64,000 bases of DNA, taken from assembly GCF_003688665.1 (NCBI RefSeq), contig NZ_REFO01000014.1, forward strand, positions 1 to 64,000. Reading direction: 5' to 3'. The DNA is from Hydrogenothermus marinus (GTDB lineage: Bacteria; Aquificota; Aquificia; Aquificales; Hydrogenothermaceae). The notes under the pieces are model-generated. The model was not told the origin of the DNA, did no database searches, and worked only from the letters and a program-made list of their open reading frames with translations. Shown here in pieces: positions 25,296-33,828 of this stretch; position 1 is the stretch's first letter, and the number at the start of each line of letters is the position of its first letter. The position numbers were made by a program, and so were the translations under genes.

Positions 25296-26360
25296 ATGGA
25301 GCACTTTTATCTAAAAGTATTTAGATACGATCCTACCAAAGATGAACAGCCTTACTACAAAACTTACAAACTACCTGTTGAAAAAGGTATGACAGTTCTT
25401 GCAGCTCTATTTAAAGTTAAAGAAACACAAGATCCTTCAATATCTTTTAGGTATAACTGTAGAGCAGCTATATGTGGTTCTTGTTCTATGAAAATAAATG
25501 GACATGGGACATTAGCTTGTAAAGAACAAGTAACTAAACTTCTTGAGAAATATAACACAGATACAATTGTTGTAGAACCTATTGGAAATGTTAAACCTTT
25601 AAAAGATCTTATATTTGATTTTGATTGGCTATTGGAAAAATTCAAACAAGTTAAACCTTGGTTTATTCCAAAAGAACCACCTCCTGCAGATGGTACAGAA
25701 TATAGACAAGATCCTTATGATCATCACAAAATAGATTTTGCATCTGATTGTATTTTATGTGCTTCTTGTGTTTCTGAATGTAATGCTTTAAAAGCAAATA
25801 AAGATTATCTATCTCCTTTTGTTTTGGCAAAAGCATATAGATTTGCTGCAGACTCAAGAGATGGAGCAAGAAGAGAAAGATTAGAAGCAGTTTTAGATCA
25901 TTTCAATCTTGAATGGTGTGTAAGATGTTGGCAATGTACAACAAACTGTCCAAAAGAAGTTCAACCTTATGAAAGTATTATAAGACTTAGAATTATTGCA
26001 GCAGAAGAAGGATATAAAACTCCCGGTGAAAGACATGCTGAAATATTTGAAAAAGACATTAAAGAAAGAGGCCTTCTTAATGAAATGCTTTTACCAATAA
26101 GACAAGAAGGTGTTCTTGGTGCTGTAAAAAGAGCCCCATTTGGAATAAAAATGTTCTTTAAAGGAAAAGTAAATATAGCTGATTTCTTTGGCGGACACAA
26201 AGTTAAAAGACATGAAGAAGTTGAAAAAATTTATGAAAAGGCTAAGGAAAAAGAAAAAGAAGTTAAAATTAGAATTCCTCAAATACTTGGAGTTGTATAT
26301 GAAGATAAAAGGAAAACTAGAAAGAGAGCCAACTTTTTAGACAAAGGAGGTAATGAATAA
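25296..26360 (+). CDS. sdhB: Fumarate reductase/succinate dehydrogenase iron-sulfur subunit
   Basis: 354 residues, longer than the usual ~240. N-terminal plant-type ferredoxin with the [2Fe-2S] motif CRAAICGSC plus a later Cys (LACK); then two cluster motifs, CILCASCVSEC and CVRCWQCTTNCP, for the 4Fe-4S and 3Fe-4S or second 4Fe-4S centres. It passes electrons between the flavoprotein subunit and its membrane or HdrB-like partner, which follows with a one-base overlap. In an autotroph with a reductive TCA cycle it would most likely serve fumarate reduction. The flavoprotein (SdhA/FrdA) gene is not in the window. Start ATG behind AGAGGTG. Confidence 0.88.
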   Translation: MEHFYLKVFRYDPTKDEQPYYKTYKLPVEKGMTVLAALFKVKETQDPSISFRYNCRAAICGSCSMKINGHGTLACKEQVTKLLEKYNTDTIVVEPIGNVKPLKDLIFDFDWLLEKFKQVKPWFIPKEPPPADGTEYRQDPYDHHKIDFASDCILCASCVSECNALKANKDYLSPFVLAKAYRFAADSRDGARRERLEAVLDHFNLEWCVRCWQCTTNCPKEVQPYESIIRLRIIAAEEGYKTPGERHAEIFEKDIKERGLLNEMLLPIRQEGVLGAVKRAPFGIKMFFKGKVNIADFFGGHKVKRHEEVEKIYEKAKEKEKEVKIRIPQILGVVYEDKRKTRKRANFLDKGGNE

Positions 26361-27253
26361 TGGCTGAATTAAAATATGCTTTTTATACAGGTTGTTCTGC
26401 AAAGGGAGTAGCTCCTGAGCTTTATAACTCAACATATTTAGTGGCAGAAAAGCTTGGTATGGAACTTATTGAACTTGAAGCTGCTACTTGCTGTGGTGCA
26501 GGAGCTGTTCAAGAAAAAGATGAGTTTCTATCATTAACTATAAATGCAAGAAATTTAGCACTTGCTGAAGAACTTGGACTTGATTTATTAACAATATGTA
26601 ATACTTGTACTGTAATGCTTAGAGAAACAAAATTTAAACTTGATAATGATCCTGAATTAAAAAAGGCAGTTAATGAAGTTTTAGCAGAAGCAGGATTAGA
26701 ATATAAAGGAACTTCTGAAGTTACTCATTTCTTATGGGAAGTAATAGATGGTGTTGGACTTGATAAATTAAAAGAGATGGTTGTCAGACCTTTAAAAGAT
26801 TTTAATATAGCTCCATTTTACGGTTGTCATATAATTAGACCTGTATATTTAATAGGTTATGAAGATCCAGATAATCCAAAATCTATAGAAATGATTATTG
26901 AAGCATTAGGAGGAAATCCTAAGGATCATGAAGCAAGACTTGCTTGCTGTGGTTTCCACTCTTTCTGGTCTGCAGAAGATGAAGTTACATTAAGACTTAC
27001 AGCAATGGATACAGAGGCAGCAAAAGAAGAAAAAGCAGATTTTATGGTAACACCTTGCCCACTTTGTCATACTCAACTTGATGCAATGCAAGAAGAAGCA
27101 GAGGAAAGAATAGGTACTAATATAGGAATGCCTATACTCCACCTTCCTCAAATGATTGGTCTTGCTTTAGGAATGAATCCTGAAGAATTAGGTCTCCAAA
27201 AACATGTAATATCAACAGAAAATATTATCAATAAAATAACAGCGTCTGTATAA
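26360..27253 (+). CDS. SdhE/HdrB-type CCG-domain subunit of succinate dehydrogenase/fumarate reductase
   Basis: 297 residues with two Cys-rich CCG domains: YTGCSAKG...ATCCGAG...CNTC in the first half and YGCHI...LACCGFHS...CPLCH in the second, the pattern that holds the noncubane 4Fe-4S clusters of HdrB. In type E succinate dehydrogenases and thiol:fumarate reductases such a subunit replaces the membrane cytochrome b. It follows sdhB directly, so the pair is a non-classical SDH/FRD. Start ATG at 26360 behind AAAGGAGG. A terminator hairpin follows. Confidence 0.85.
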   Translation: MAELKYAFYTGCSAKGVAPELYNSTYLVAEKLGMELIELEAATCCGAGAVQEKDEFLSLTINARNLALAEELGLDLLTICNTCTVMLRETKFKLDNDPELKKAVNEVLAEAGLEYKGTSEVTHFLWEVIDGVGLDKLKEMVVRPLKDFNIAPFYGCHIIRPVYLIGYEDPDNPKSIEMIIEALGGNPKDHEARLACCGFHSFWSAEDEVTLRLTAMDTEAAKEEKADFMVTPCPLCHTQLDAMQEEAEERIGTNIGMPILHLPQMIGLALGMNPEELGLQKHVISTENIINKITASV

Positions 27254-27261
27254 ATCTTATA

Positions 27262-27280
27262 AAAGGGCTTTTAGCCCTTT
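27262..27280 (+). terminator. Terminator of the sdhB-sdhE pair
   Basis: Eight-base stem AAAGGGCT/AGCCCTTT with a TTT loop, nine bases after the stop. The T run is short. Confidence 0.6.
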
Positions 27281-27354
27281 CCCTATATTTATATTATCTA
27301 ACCAAGCTTGTAAAATCCTATAAATACTTACTTTTAATATTTATATTAATATTC

Positions 27355-27399
27355 TTATAATATATCTTGAAATTATTATAATATATACTTATAATATAA
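27355..27399 (+). promoter_or_regulatory. Three repeats, candidate operator of the ArsR-thioredoxin pair
   Basis: TTATAATATAT occurs at 27355-27365 and 27376-27386, and TTATAATATAA at 27389-27399, 21 and 13 bases apart, 38 bases or more before the regulator's start. Each is nearly self-complementary and also resembles a -10 box, so they could be an operator overlapping the promoter. In DNA this AT-rich some repetition is expected by chance. Confidence 0.35.
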
Positions 27400-27436
27400 T
27401 TTAGTTATATTCTAATATAAATGGAAGGTGATTAAG

Positions 27437-27763
27437 ATGGCAAAAAAAGCAAAGTCAGAAGAACAAATTGTAGATTCAAATTTATGGCAAGATGAAGAAT
27501 GGCTTGAAGAAAATGCAGAACTTTTAAAAGCTTTAGCCCATCCAAGTAGACTTAAAATAATAGGTTTTTTAAGTTCAGGAAAAAAATGTGTAAAACATAT
27601 CTGGGAAGCTTTAGATTTACCTCAGCCTAATGTTTCTCAACATTTATCTGTTTTAAGAAATAAAGGTATACTTGGTTATAAACGAGAAGGTTCAATTGTA
27701 TGTTATTATATTAAAAATGAAAAAGCTTTAAAAATTTATAAATTATTAGTAGAGGAGGAATAA
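27437..27763 (+). CDS. ArsR-family regulator with two cysteines, linked to thioredoxin
   Basis: 108 residues from ATG 27437; the earlier GTG at 27428 overlaps the ribosome site GGAAGG. Winged helix with recognition helix at about 57-76 (LDLPQPNVSQHLSVLRNKG). The arsenic motif CxC is absent: only Cys51 remains (KKCVKHI), with a second Cys89 in the wing (SIVCYY). Two-cysteine ArsR proteins such as BigR/SqrR sense persulfides or redox state, although their cysteine positions are not identical. It is three bases from trxA, which supports a thiol-related signal. Signal and targets are inferred. Confidence 0.85.
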   Translation: MAKKAKSEEQIVDSNLWQDEEWLEENAELLKALAHPSRLKIIGFLSSGKKCVKHIWEALDLPQPNVSQHLSVLRNKGILGYKREGSIVCYYIKNEKALKIYKLLVEEE

Positions 27764-27766
27764 AAA

Positions 27767-28084
27767 ATGGCTGGCAAAGTATGTGTTTTAAATGAATCAA
27801 ATTGGGAGCAGGAGGTTTTAAACTCTGAACTACCTGTATTAGTTGATTTTTGGGCACCATGGTGTGGACCTTGTAGATTAATAGCTCCTGTTATAGAAGA
27901 GCTTGCTGAAGAACTTGAAGGAAAAGCTAAAATATGTAAGTTAAACACTGATGAAAATCCAAATATAGCAATGAAATATGGAATTAGAGCTATCCCTACA
28001 ATTATGGTATTTAAAAATGGACAAGTAGTAGATACAAAAGTTGGTGTTCAACCAAAAGAAGTATTAAAAAGTTTATTAGTTTAA
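27767..28084 (+). CDS. trxA: Thioredoxin
   Basis: 105 residues with the active site WCGPCR (in FWAPWCGPCRLIAPV) and the cis-Pro loop AIPTIMVFKNG. Cytoplasmic, no signal peptide. It reduces protein disulfides and could support ArsC (1394) and the two-Cys regulator just upstream. Start ATG behind GGAGG, three bases after the ArsR-family gene. Confidence 0.96.
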   Translation: MAGKVCVLNESNWEQEVLNSELPVLVDFWAPWCGPCRLIAPVIEELAEELEGKAKICKLNTDENPNIAMKYGIRAIPTIMVFKNGQVVDTKVGVQPKEVLKSLLV

Positions 28085-28091
28085 GGAATTC

Positions 28092-28895
28092 ATGGCTACA
28101 GAAATACATCCAACAGCAATAGTTTCTAAAAAGGCAAAAATTGGGGCCAATGTTAAAATTGGCCCTTTTTCCATTATTGAAGATAATGTTGAAATTGGTG
28201 ATAACACAGAGATTTCTTCCAATGTAAAAATAAAAAACTATACTTCAATAGGTGAAAATTGTAAGATTTTTGAAGGAGCAGTAATAGGCAATATTCCACA
28301 ACATCTTGGTTTTGAAGGTGAAAAAAGTTTTGTAAAGATAGGAAATAATGTTGTAATTAGAGAATATTGTACTATCCACAGAGGAACAAGATTTGATGAT
28401 GGTATAACATTAATAAATGATAATACCTATCTTATGGCTTATGTTCATATTGCCCATGACTGTAAAGTTGGGAAAAACACAATTCTTGCAAATAATGTAA
28501 CCCTTGCAGGTCATGTTCATATAGGCAACAATGTTTTTATTGGTGGTCTTACTCCTATTCATCAGTTTTGTAGAATTGGTGATTATGCAATGGTAGGTGG
28601 TGCTTCAGCAGTTGATAAAGATATTCCACCATATACAAGAGCTTCTAAAAATCATGCAAGGCTTTATGGATTAAACCTTGTAGGATTAAAAAGAAATGGT
28701 TTTACCAGTGAGCAAATAAAAATTTTAAAAGAGGCATATAAAATACTTTTTATTAAATCTTCTACTTTAGAAGAGGGAATAAGGAAGGTATTAGAAGAAT
28801 TACCAGAAACAGAAGAGATAAAAAATTTAATTAATTTTATAAAAAATTCAAAAAGAGGAATTACACCAGACGCAACTAAAAAGAAATCAGTATGA
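28092..28895 (+). CDS. lpxA: UDP-N-acetylglucosamine acyltransferase
   Basis: 267 residues, left-handed beta helix of hexapeptide repeats (about 1-190) with the catalytic His in AYVHIAHDC and a helical C-terminus. First step of lipid A synthesis, so the cell has a Gram-negative outer membrane. It starts seven bases after trxA and overlaps lpxI by four bases. FabZ and LpxD genes, often neighbours, are not here. Confidence 0.95.
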   Translation: MATEIHPTAIVSKKAKIGANVKIGPFSIIEDNVEIGDNTEISSNVKIKNYTSIGENCKIFEGAVIGNIPQHLGFEGEKSFVKIGNNVVIREYCTIHRGTRFDDGITLINDNTYLMAYVHIAHDCKVGKNTILANNVTLAGHVHIGNNVFIGGLTPIHQFCRIGDYAMVGGASAVDKDIPPYTRASKNHARLYGLNLVGLKRNGFTSEQIKILKEAYKILFIKSSTLEEGIRKVLEELPETEEIKNLINFIKNSKRGITPDATKKKSV

Positions 28896-29710
28896 AGATA
28901 GGTCTTATTGCAGGTTCAGGAGAACTTCCTATCCAGTTTGCTAAAAATGCTTTAGAAAAAGGAAATCAAGTTTTTACAGTTGCAATAAAAAATATTACAG
29001 ACAAAAAAATTCAAAAATATTCTCAAGTTAAATGGCTTCATTTTGGAGAGGCTCAAAAATTAATAGATACCTTTAAAGAAAAGAATATAAAAAATATTGT
29101 AATGCTTGGGAAAATAGAACATTACTCTTTAATATTTTCTATTTATAAATTAGATGAAAGGGCAAAAAGATTTTTTTCATCTTTAAAAGATAAAAAAGCA
29201 AAAACTATTTTAGAAGGTGTGATAAAAGAGCTTGAAGCTGAAGGCTTTTATTTTATAGATCCTTCTCCTTATTTAGAAAATCTTCTTGTTCCAGAAGGTT
29301 TGGTAAATGATATAAAACCTGAAGGAAAATATATTGAAGATGCAAAATTTGGCCTTAAAATAGCAAAAGAAATAGCTCAATTGGATATAGGGCAAACAGT
29401 AGTAGTTAAAGATAAAATAGTTGTAGCAGTAGAAGGTCTTGAAGGCACAGATAAATGTATAATCAGGGCTGGTAAACTTGCAGGAGAAAATACAGTAGTT
29501 TGTAAAGTTGCAAGAAAAAATCAAGATATGAGATATGATGTTCCAGTAATTGGCATTAAAACATTAGAAAGCATGAAAAAAGCTAAAGCAAAACTACTTG
29601 CAGTAGAAACAAATAGAACTTATCTTTTAGAAAAAGAAAAATTTATAGAAAAAGCTAATAAATATAAAATTTCTGTAATAGGTTTTAATTTAGAAAAGAT
29701 TTATGAATGA
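28892..29710 (+). CDS. lpxI: UDP-2,3-diacylglucosamine pyrophosphatase LpxI
   Basis: 272 residues of the DUF1009/LpxI family: MKIGLIAGSGELPIQFAKNA at the start, DPSPYLENLLVPEG in the middle and EGTDKCIIRAGKLAG followed by DMRYDVPVIGIKTLE in the C-terminal half. It hydrolyses UDP-diacylglucosamine to lipid X, the step done by LpxH in E. coli. Overlaps lpxA (ATGA), which confirms the pathway role. Confidence 0.92.
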   Translation: MKIGLIAGSGELPIQFAKNALEKGNQVFTVAIKNITDKKIQKYSQVKWLHFGEAQKLIDTFKEKNIKNIVMLGKIEHYSLIFSIYKLDERAKRFFSSLKDKKAKTILEGVIKELEAEGFYFIDPSPYLENLLVPEGLVNDIKPEGKYIEDAKFGLKIAKEIAQLDIGQTVVVKDKIVVAVEGLEGTDKCIIRAGKLAGENTVVCKVARKNQDMRYDVPVIGIKTLESMKKAKAKLLAVETNRTYLLEKEKFIEKANKYKISVIGFNLEKIYE

Positions 29711-30239
29711 GCAAGAATATCTACAGGAAATTGAAAAGTATTATCTATCTTTAAAAGGTTCTTTAACTTTTTTATCACCAAATGAATCAAATTTAATACT
29801 AAAATGGTATAAAGAAAATAGAGATTTAAAATTAATAAAGAAATTGATTAAAGAAGAAATTGCAAAACTGCCTGAAAGAAAGAAAAAATATTTTTCTTTA
29901 TTGTCTGTTGAAAAAAGATTATCAGAAAAAAAAGAAAAAGCTAAAAAAGATAAAGCAAAACAAAAAAAAGTTTCTATATGGGAAAAAGTTGTAAAAGCTA
30001 AAAATTTACCTGAAGAATTATTAAAGGTTCCAGATGATTACAAAGGTGATATAAATCTTTATCAGGAAAAAAATATAATCTCTTATATATGGAAAAATAT
30101 GAGTTTAGAAGAAAAAGAAAAGTTAAAAAAGGAAGCCATTTTAGAACTGAGAAATTATGATTTTCTTCCTGATGATATAAAATCCACAATAAAAGCTATT
30201 ATTTATAATAAAATAAAGGAAAGTTTATTAAATGTTTAA
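29703..30239 (+). CDS. Conserved-looking hypothetical, Lys/Glu-rich
   Basis: 178 residues, no signal peptide, mostly helical and very rich in Lys and Glu with a basic central stretch (about 75-90). I do not recognise a domain. It overlaps lpxI by eight bases, so it belongs to the same transcript, but nothing in it points to lipid A metabolism. Confidence 0.65.
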   Translation: MNEQEYLQEIEKYYLSLKGSLTFLSPNESNLILKWYKENRDLKLIKKLIKEEIAKLPERKKKYFSLLSVEKRLSEKKEKAKKDKAKQKKVSIWEKVVKAKNLPEELLKVPDDYKGDINLYQEKNIISYIWKNMSLEEKEKLKKEAILELRNYDFLPDDIKSTIKAIIYNKIKESLLNV

Positions 30240-30340
30240 ATTTTCGTCAAAACTATAAAAAATTAAGTTTTAATGTTTGCATTTAGCAAATAGTTTTCAT
30301 AATATACACATTAATTTATATAAACCTGTCAATAGTTTGA

Positions 30341-30349
30341 TGATATAAT
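30341..30349 (+). promoter_or_regulatory. Extended -10 promoter of thrS
   Basis: TGATATAAT 28 bases before the thrS start, with AAGGAGG between. The 138-base gap has no T-box or other leader that I can see. Confidence 0.5.
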
Positions 30350-30377
30350 TTTTTTTAGTCTTTATAAGGAGGTAAAA

Positions 30378-32333
30378 ATGTTAAAAATTAATATAGAAGG
30401 TATTGGTGAGTTTGAATTTCCAGAAGGAATTACTATAAAAGAAATTATAAATCAGATAGAAGATAAAATTAAAAATCCTTCAGCTATATTAGGTGGAGTT
30501 TTTAATGGAGAGATTATAGATATTCATACACCTATCAGAGAAAGTGGTAATTTAAGATTTTTAACTAAAAAAGATAAAGAAAGTTTAGAAATACTTAGAC
30601 ACTCTTTAGCACATATTATGGCTCAAGCATTAAAAGAACTTTATGGCTCAGATAAAGTACATCTTGGAATAGGACCAACTACAGATGTTGGATTTTTCTA
30701 TGATGTTGAAGTAGAAGGAAAAAGATTAACTGAAGAAGATCTTCCAGTAATTGAAGAAAAGATGAAAGAGATTATAAAAAGAGATTGTCAAATAGAAAGA
30801 GAAGAACTACCAAGAGAAAAAGCAATAGAATTTTTTGAAAATACTAAAGAGTTTTATAAAGTAGATTTAATAAGGCATGATATTCCTGAAAATGCTCCTA
30901 TTTCTGTTTATAAACAGTGTGAATTTACAGATCTTTGTAGAGGACCACATATACCATCTACAGGAAAAGCATCAACAGCTTTTAAACTTTTTAATATTGC
31001 AGGAGCTTACTGGAAAGGAAAAGAAGGAAATCCAATGCTCCAAAGAATTTATGGAGTAGCATTTTGGGATAAAAAAGATCTAAAAAAATATCTTAATATG
31101 CTTGAAGAAGCTAAAAAAAGAGACCATAGAAAAATAGGAAAAGAACTTGAACTATTTATAATAGATGAAAATGTTGGTGGTGGACTTGCATTATGGCTAC
31201 CAAAAGGTGCAATTATAAGAAATGAGATAGAAAATGATTGGAGAAAAGAACATATTAAAAGAGGTTATCAGCTTGTTTATACACCACATGTAGGGAAAGA
31301 GCAGTTATGGGAAACTTCAGGGCATGTCAATTTTTATAGAGAAAATATGTTTCCTGAAATGCAGATAGAAGAAGAAGGATATTTTGTAAAACCAATGAAC
31401 TGTCCATTCCATGTTGAAATTTACAAATCAAAACAAAGATCATATAAAGAACTTCCTATAAAACTTGCAGAACTTGGTACTGTTTATAGATATGAAAGAA
31501 GTGGAGTTTTACATGGATTAATGAGGGTTAGAGGTTTTACACAAGATGATGCTCATATAATATGTAGAGAAGATCAAGTAGAGGAAGAGATTAGAAAAGT
31601 TTTAGAATTTGCAATTGAAACCTTAAAAAATTATGGATTTGAAGAGTTTGAAGTTTATCTTTCAACAAGGCCTGAAAAATCTGTTGGTGATGATAGAATG
31701 TGGGAAATTGCAACAGATGCTTTAAGAAAAGCAATAGAGTCTGTTGGATTAGAATATGATATTGATGAAGGTGGTGGAGCATTTTATGGCCCTAAAATAG
31801 ATGTAAAAATAAAAGATGCTATTGGTAGAATGTGGCAATGTTCTACTATCCAGTTTGATTTTAATCTACCAGAAAGATTTGATATGTATTACATTGGTGA
31901 AGATAATAAAAGACACAGACCTTATATGATACATAGGGCAGTATTTGGTTCTATAGAAAGATTTATAGGTGTATTAATAGAACATTATGCAGGCCAATTT
32001 CCTTTATGGCTTTCTCCTGTACAAGCAAAAGTAATCCCAATTGCAGATGCTCATGTAGAATATGCTAAACAGGTAGAAGAAAAACTAAAAAATGCAGGTT
32101 TAAGAGTTGAGATAGATGATAGAAATGAAAGAATGAATAAAAAAATAAGAGATGCAGAGCTACAAAAAATACCTTATATGCTTGTAGTTGGAGATAAAGA
32201 ATGGCAAACAGGTACAGTATCAGTAAGAACTAAGAAAAAAGGTAATATTGGTGTATTTACTATTGATGAATTTATAGAAAAGGCTAAAAAATTAATAGAT
32301 AAAAAAGCTACTGAATATACTTTTGAAGATTAA
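30378..32333 (+). CDS. thrS: Threonine--tRNA ligase
   Basis: 651 residues, full length. N-terminal TGS domain (about 1-60), the editing domain with HSLAHIMAQAL and a late Cys/His pair (CRGPHIPSTG), then the class II catalytic core with zinc ligands in MNCPFHVEIY, motif 2 (YRYERSG) and the C-terminal anticodon-binding domain (about 545-651). Start ATG behind AAGGAGG. Confidence 0.97.
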   Translation: MLKINIEGIGEFEFPEGITIKEIINQIEDKIKNPSAILGGVFNGEIIDIHTPIRESGNLRFLTKKDKESLEILRHSLAHIMAQALKELYGSDKVHLGIGPTTDVGFFYDVEVEGKRLTEEDLPVIEEKMKEIIKRDCQIEREELPREKAIEFFENTKEFYKVDLIRHDIPENAPISVYKQCEFTDLCRGPHIPSTGKASTAFKLFNIAGAYWKGKEGNPMLQRIYGVAFWDKKDLKKYLNMLEEAKKRDHRKIGKELELFIIDENVGGGLALWLPKGAIIRNEIENDWRKEHIKRGYQLVYTPHVGKEQLWETSGHVNFYRENMFPEMQIEEEGYFVKPMNCPFHVEIYKSKQRSYKELPIKLAELGTVYRYERSGVLHGLMRVRGFTQDDAHIICREDQVEEEIRKVLEFAIETLKNYGFEEFEVYLSTRPEKSVGDDRMWEIATDALRKAIESVGLEYDIDEGGGAFYGPKIDVKIKDAIGRMWQCSTIQFDFNLPERFDMYYIGEDNKRHRPYMIHRAVFGSIERFIGVLIEHYAGQFPLWLSPVQAKVIPIADAHVEYAKQVEEKLKNAGLRVEIDDRNERMNKKIRDAELQKIPYMLVVGDKEWQTGTVSVRTKKKGNIGVFTIDEFIEKAKKLIDKKATEYTFED

Positions 32334-32334
32334 A

Positions 32335-32664
32335 ATGAGATTTGTATATATTGTTCTTAGCTTTGCTTTAGTATATGGATTTGTTTTTGCATTTCCAATG
32401 CATAATTTTGAAACTAAAAATAATAGTCAAGCTCAAGTTATAGAAGGATGTATAGGAGATTGTTCTTCTTGTCATTCTCTTCTTCCTTATGAAGCAAAGC
32501 AGATTTTAGGTAAAAAATTTGATGTAAAAAAGATTATATCTATATCTGTAGAAAGAGGATATTTTAAGATAATTTATGAGAACTCAAAAGGTAAAAAAGA
32601 GAAGATAAATCTACTTTTTAGCAAGGATAAGGCATGTAAAGACCTTATCCTTTTAGATCATTAA
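32335..32664 (+). CDS. Small secreted protein with CxxCH motif, DsbC N-terminal-like
   Basis: 109 residues from ATG 32335 (the TTG at 32323 lies within thrS and would lengthen the signal peptide needlessly). Signal peptide about 1-19. The mature part has Cys-x3-CSSCH (GCIGDCSSCHSLLPYEAKQIL), which could bind heme c or a metal, followed by a segment VKKIISISVERGYFKIIYE that resembles the N-terminal domain of DsbC/DsbG disulfide isomerases. The thioredoxin domain of those proteins is absent. Function unknown. It is directly after thrS and ends four bases inside the convergent bioB. Confidence 0.65.
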   Translation: MRFVYIVLSFALVYGFVFAFPMHNFETKNNSQAQVIEGCIGDCSSCHSLLPYEAKQILGKKFDVKKIISISVERGYFKIIYENSKGKKEKINLLFSKDKACKDLILLDH

Positions 32665-33677
32665 GTTTGAACTCCAAGCTCTTTCCATAAAGAAAAATCT
32701 TCTTTTCCTGTTAATAATTTTCTGCCAAGTCTTCTTGCCATTTCTTCATCTTTTCCAGGTTCTCTACCTGCTCTTGTTAAATATCCACCTGCCATTAAGC
32801 AGTTTGCAACTTCCATAGCTATATCATGATAGTCTTTTAAATTTTGCTCTCTACCACCACAAAGTCTTATCTCTGCTTTAGGATTAAATATTCTAAATAA
32901 GGCTACAATTTTTAAACATTTTGCAGGTGTTAGATTATTTGTGTTTTCAAAAGGTGTCCCGGGAATAGGTATTAGAAAATTTAAAGGTATTGAATGAACA
33001 TTTAAATTTCTATAAGTATCTGCTAAATCTACAATATCTTCATCAGATTCTCCCATACCAAAAATTCCACCGCAACAAGTAGAAAGCCCAACTTCTTGGA
33101 TAGCTTTTATAGTTTCAAATCTATCTTTCCAAGTATGAGTACTTACAATATTTGAAAAATATTTTTCAGATGTTTCAAGATTATGGTTAATTCTATTTAC
33201 TCCAGCTTCTTTTAAAAGCTTTAAATCTTCTTTGTCAACAGTTCCAATAGAACAGCAAACTTTCACAGGATATTTTTCTTTTATATCTTTAACTGCCTCT
33301 GCTATTTTTTCAACTTCCTCTTTTGTTGCTCTTTTTCCTGATACAACGATGCAATATCTATTTGCATTTATAGAAACTGCTTTTTCTGCTCCTTCAAGCA
33401 TTTCCTCTTTTGAAACAAGTCCATAAGCATTTATAGGTGTAGGATATTTTGAAGATTGAGCACAAAAAGAACAATCTTCAGAGCAACCACCATTTTTTGC
33501 ATTAATTAAAGAACAAAACTCAACTTCATTCTTAAAAAAATACTCTCTAATCTTAGATGCTTCTTCAACTAAATCCATTACTTGCTCATCAGGAATGTTT
33601 AATATTTTCAAACCTTCTTCTTTGCTTATTTTTTCTCCATTTATCACTCTTTCAGCCAAATTTTTTATTAAATCCAT
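32661..33677 (-). CDS. bioB: Biotin synthase
   Basis: 338 residues, radical SAM enzyme with Cys65-x3-Cys69-x2-Cys72 (CSEDCSFC). Further Cys residues for the [2Fe-2S] cluster and the conserved RLCGGRE lie downstream. It inserts sulfur into dethiobiotin. Start ATG behind GAGG; a BirA-like operator lies immediately upstream. No other bio genes are adjacent. Confidence 0.95.
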   Translation of the reverse strand: MDLIKNLAERVINGEKISKEEGLKILNIPDEQVMDLVEEASKIREYFFKNEVEFCSLINAKNGGCSEDCSFCAQSSKYPTPINAYGLVSKEEMLEGAEKAVSINANRYCIVVSGKRATKEEVEKIAEAVKDIKEKYPVKVCCSIGTVDKEDLKLLKEAGVNRINHNLETSEKYFSNIVSTHTWKDRFETIKAIQEVGLSTCCGGIFGMGESDEDIVDLADTYRNLNVHSIPLNFLIPIPGTPFENTNNLTPAKCLKIVALFRIFNPKAEIRLCGGREQNLKDYHDIAMEVANCLMAGGYLTRAGREPGKDEEMARRLGRKLLTGKEDFSLWKELGVQT

Positions 33678-33685
33678 ATTAAACC

Positions 33686-33717
33686 TCGTTAACCTTTTTT
33701 ATATTTATAGTTTACCA
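33686..33717 (-). promoter_or_regulatory. Candidate BirA (biotin) operator before bioB
   Basis: On the minus strand TGGTAAAC, 16 bases, GTTAACGA. Each half differs at one base from known BirA half-sites (TTGTAAAC or TTGTTAAC), and the 16-base spacing is the same as in the known operator TTGTAAAC-N16-GTTTACAA. It sits 9-40 bases before the bioB ATG. It would require a BirA with a DNA-binding domain, not encoded in the window. Confidence 0.55.
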
Positions 33718-33828
33718 TATATTAAAAATATAATTTTGTATAAAATCAATACTGGATAGAGTTTAACCTCAAAAGTATATAATTTTGAATTATAATAATA
33801 TTTAAAATATATCTGTAGAGAGGCAAAA

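Noticed and set aside
27281-27420. AT-rich repeats as a CRISPR-like array
   Set aside because: Units are only 11 bases, irregularly spaced and near-palindromic; no spacers and no cas genes.
30240-30377. T-box or operator-type control of thrS
   Set aside because: No T-box sequence, no terminator hairpin and no tRNA-like structure in the gap.
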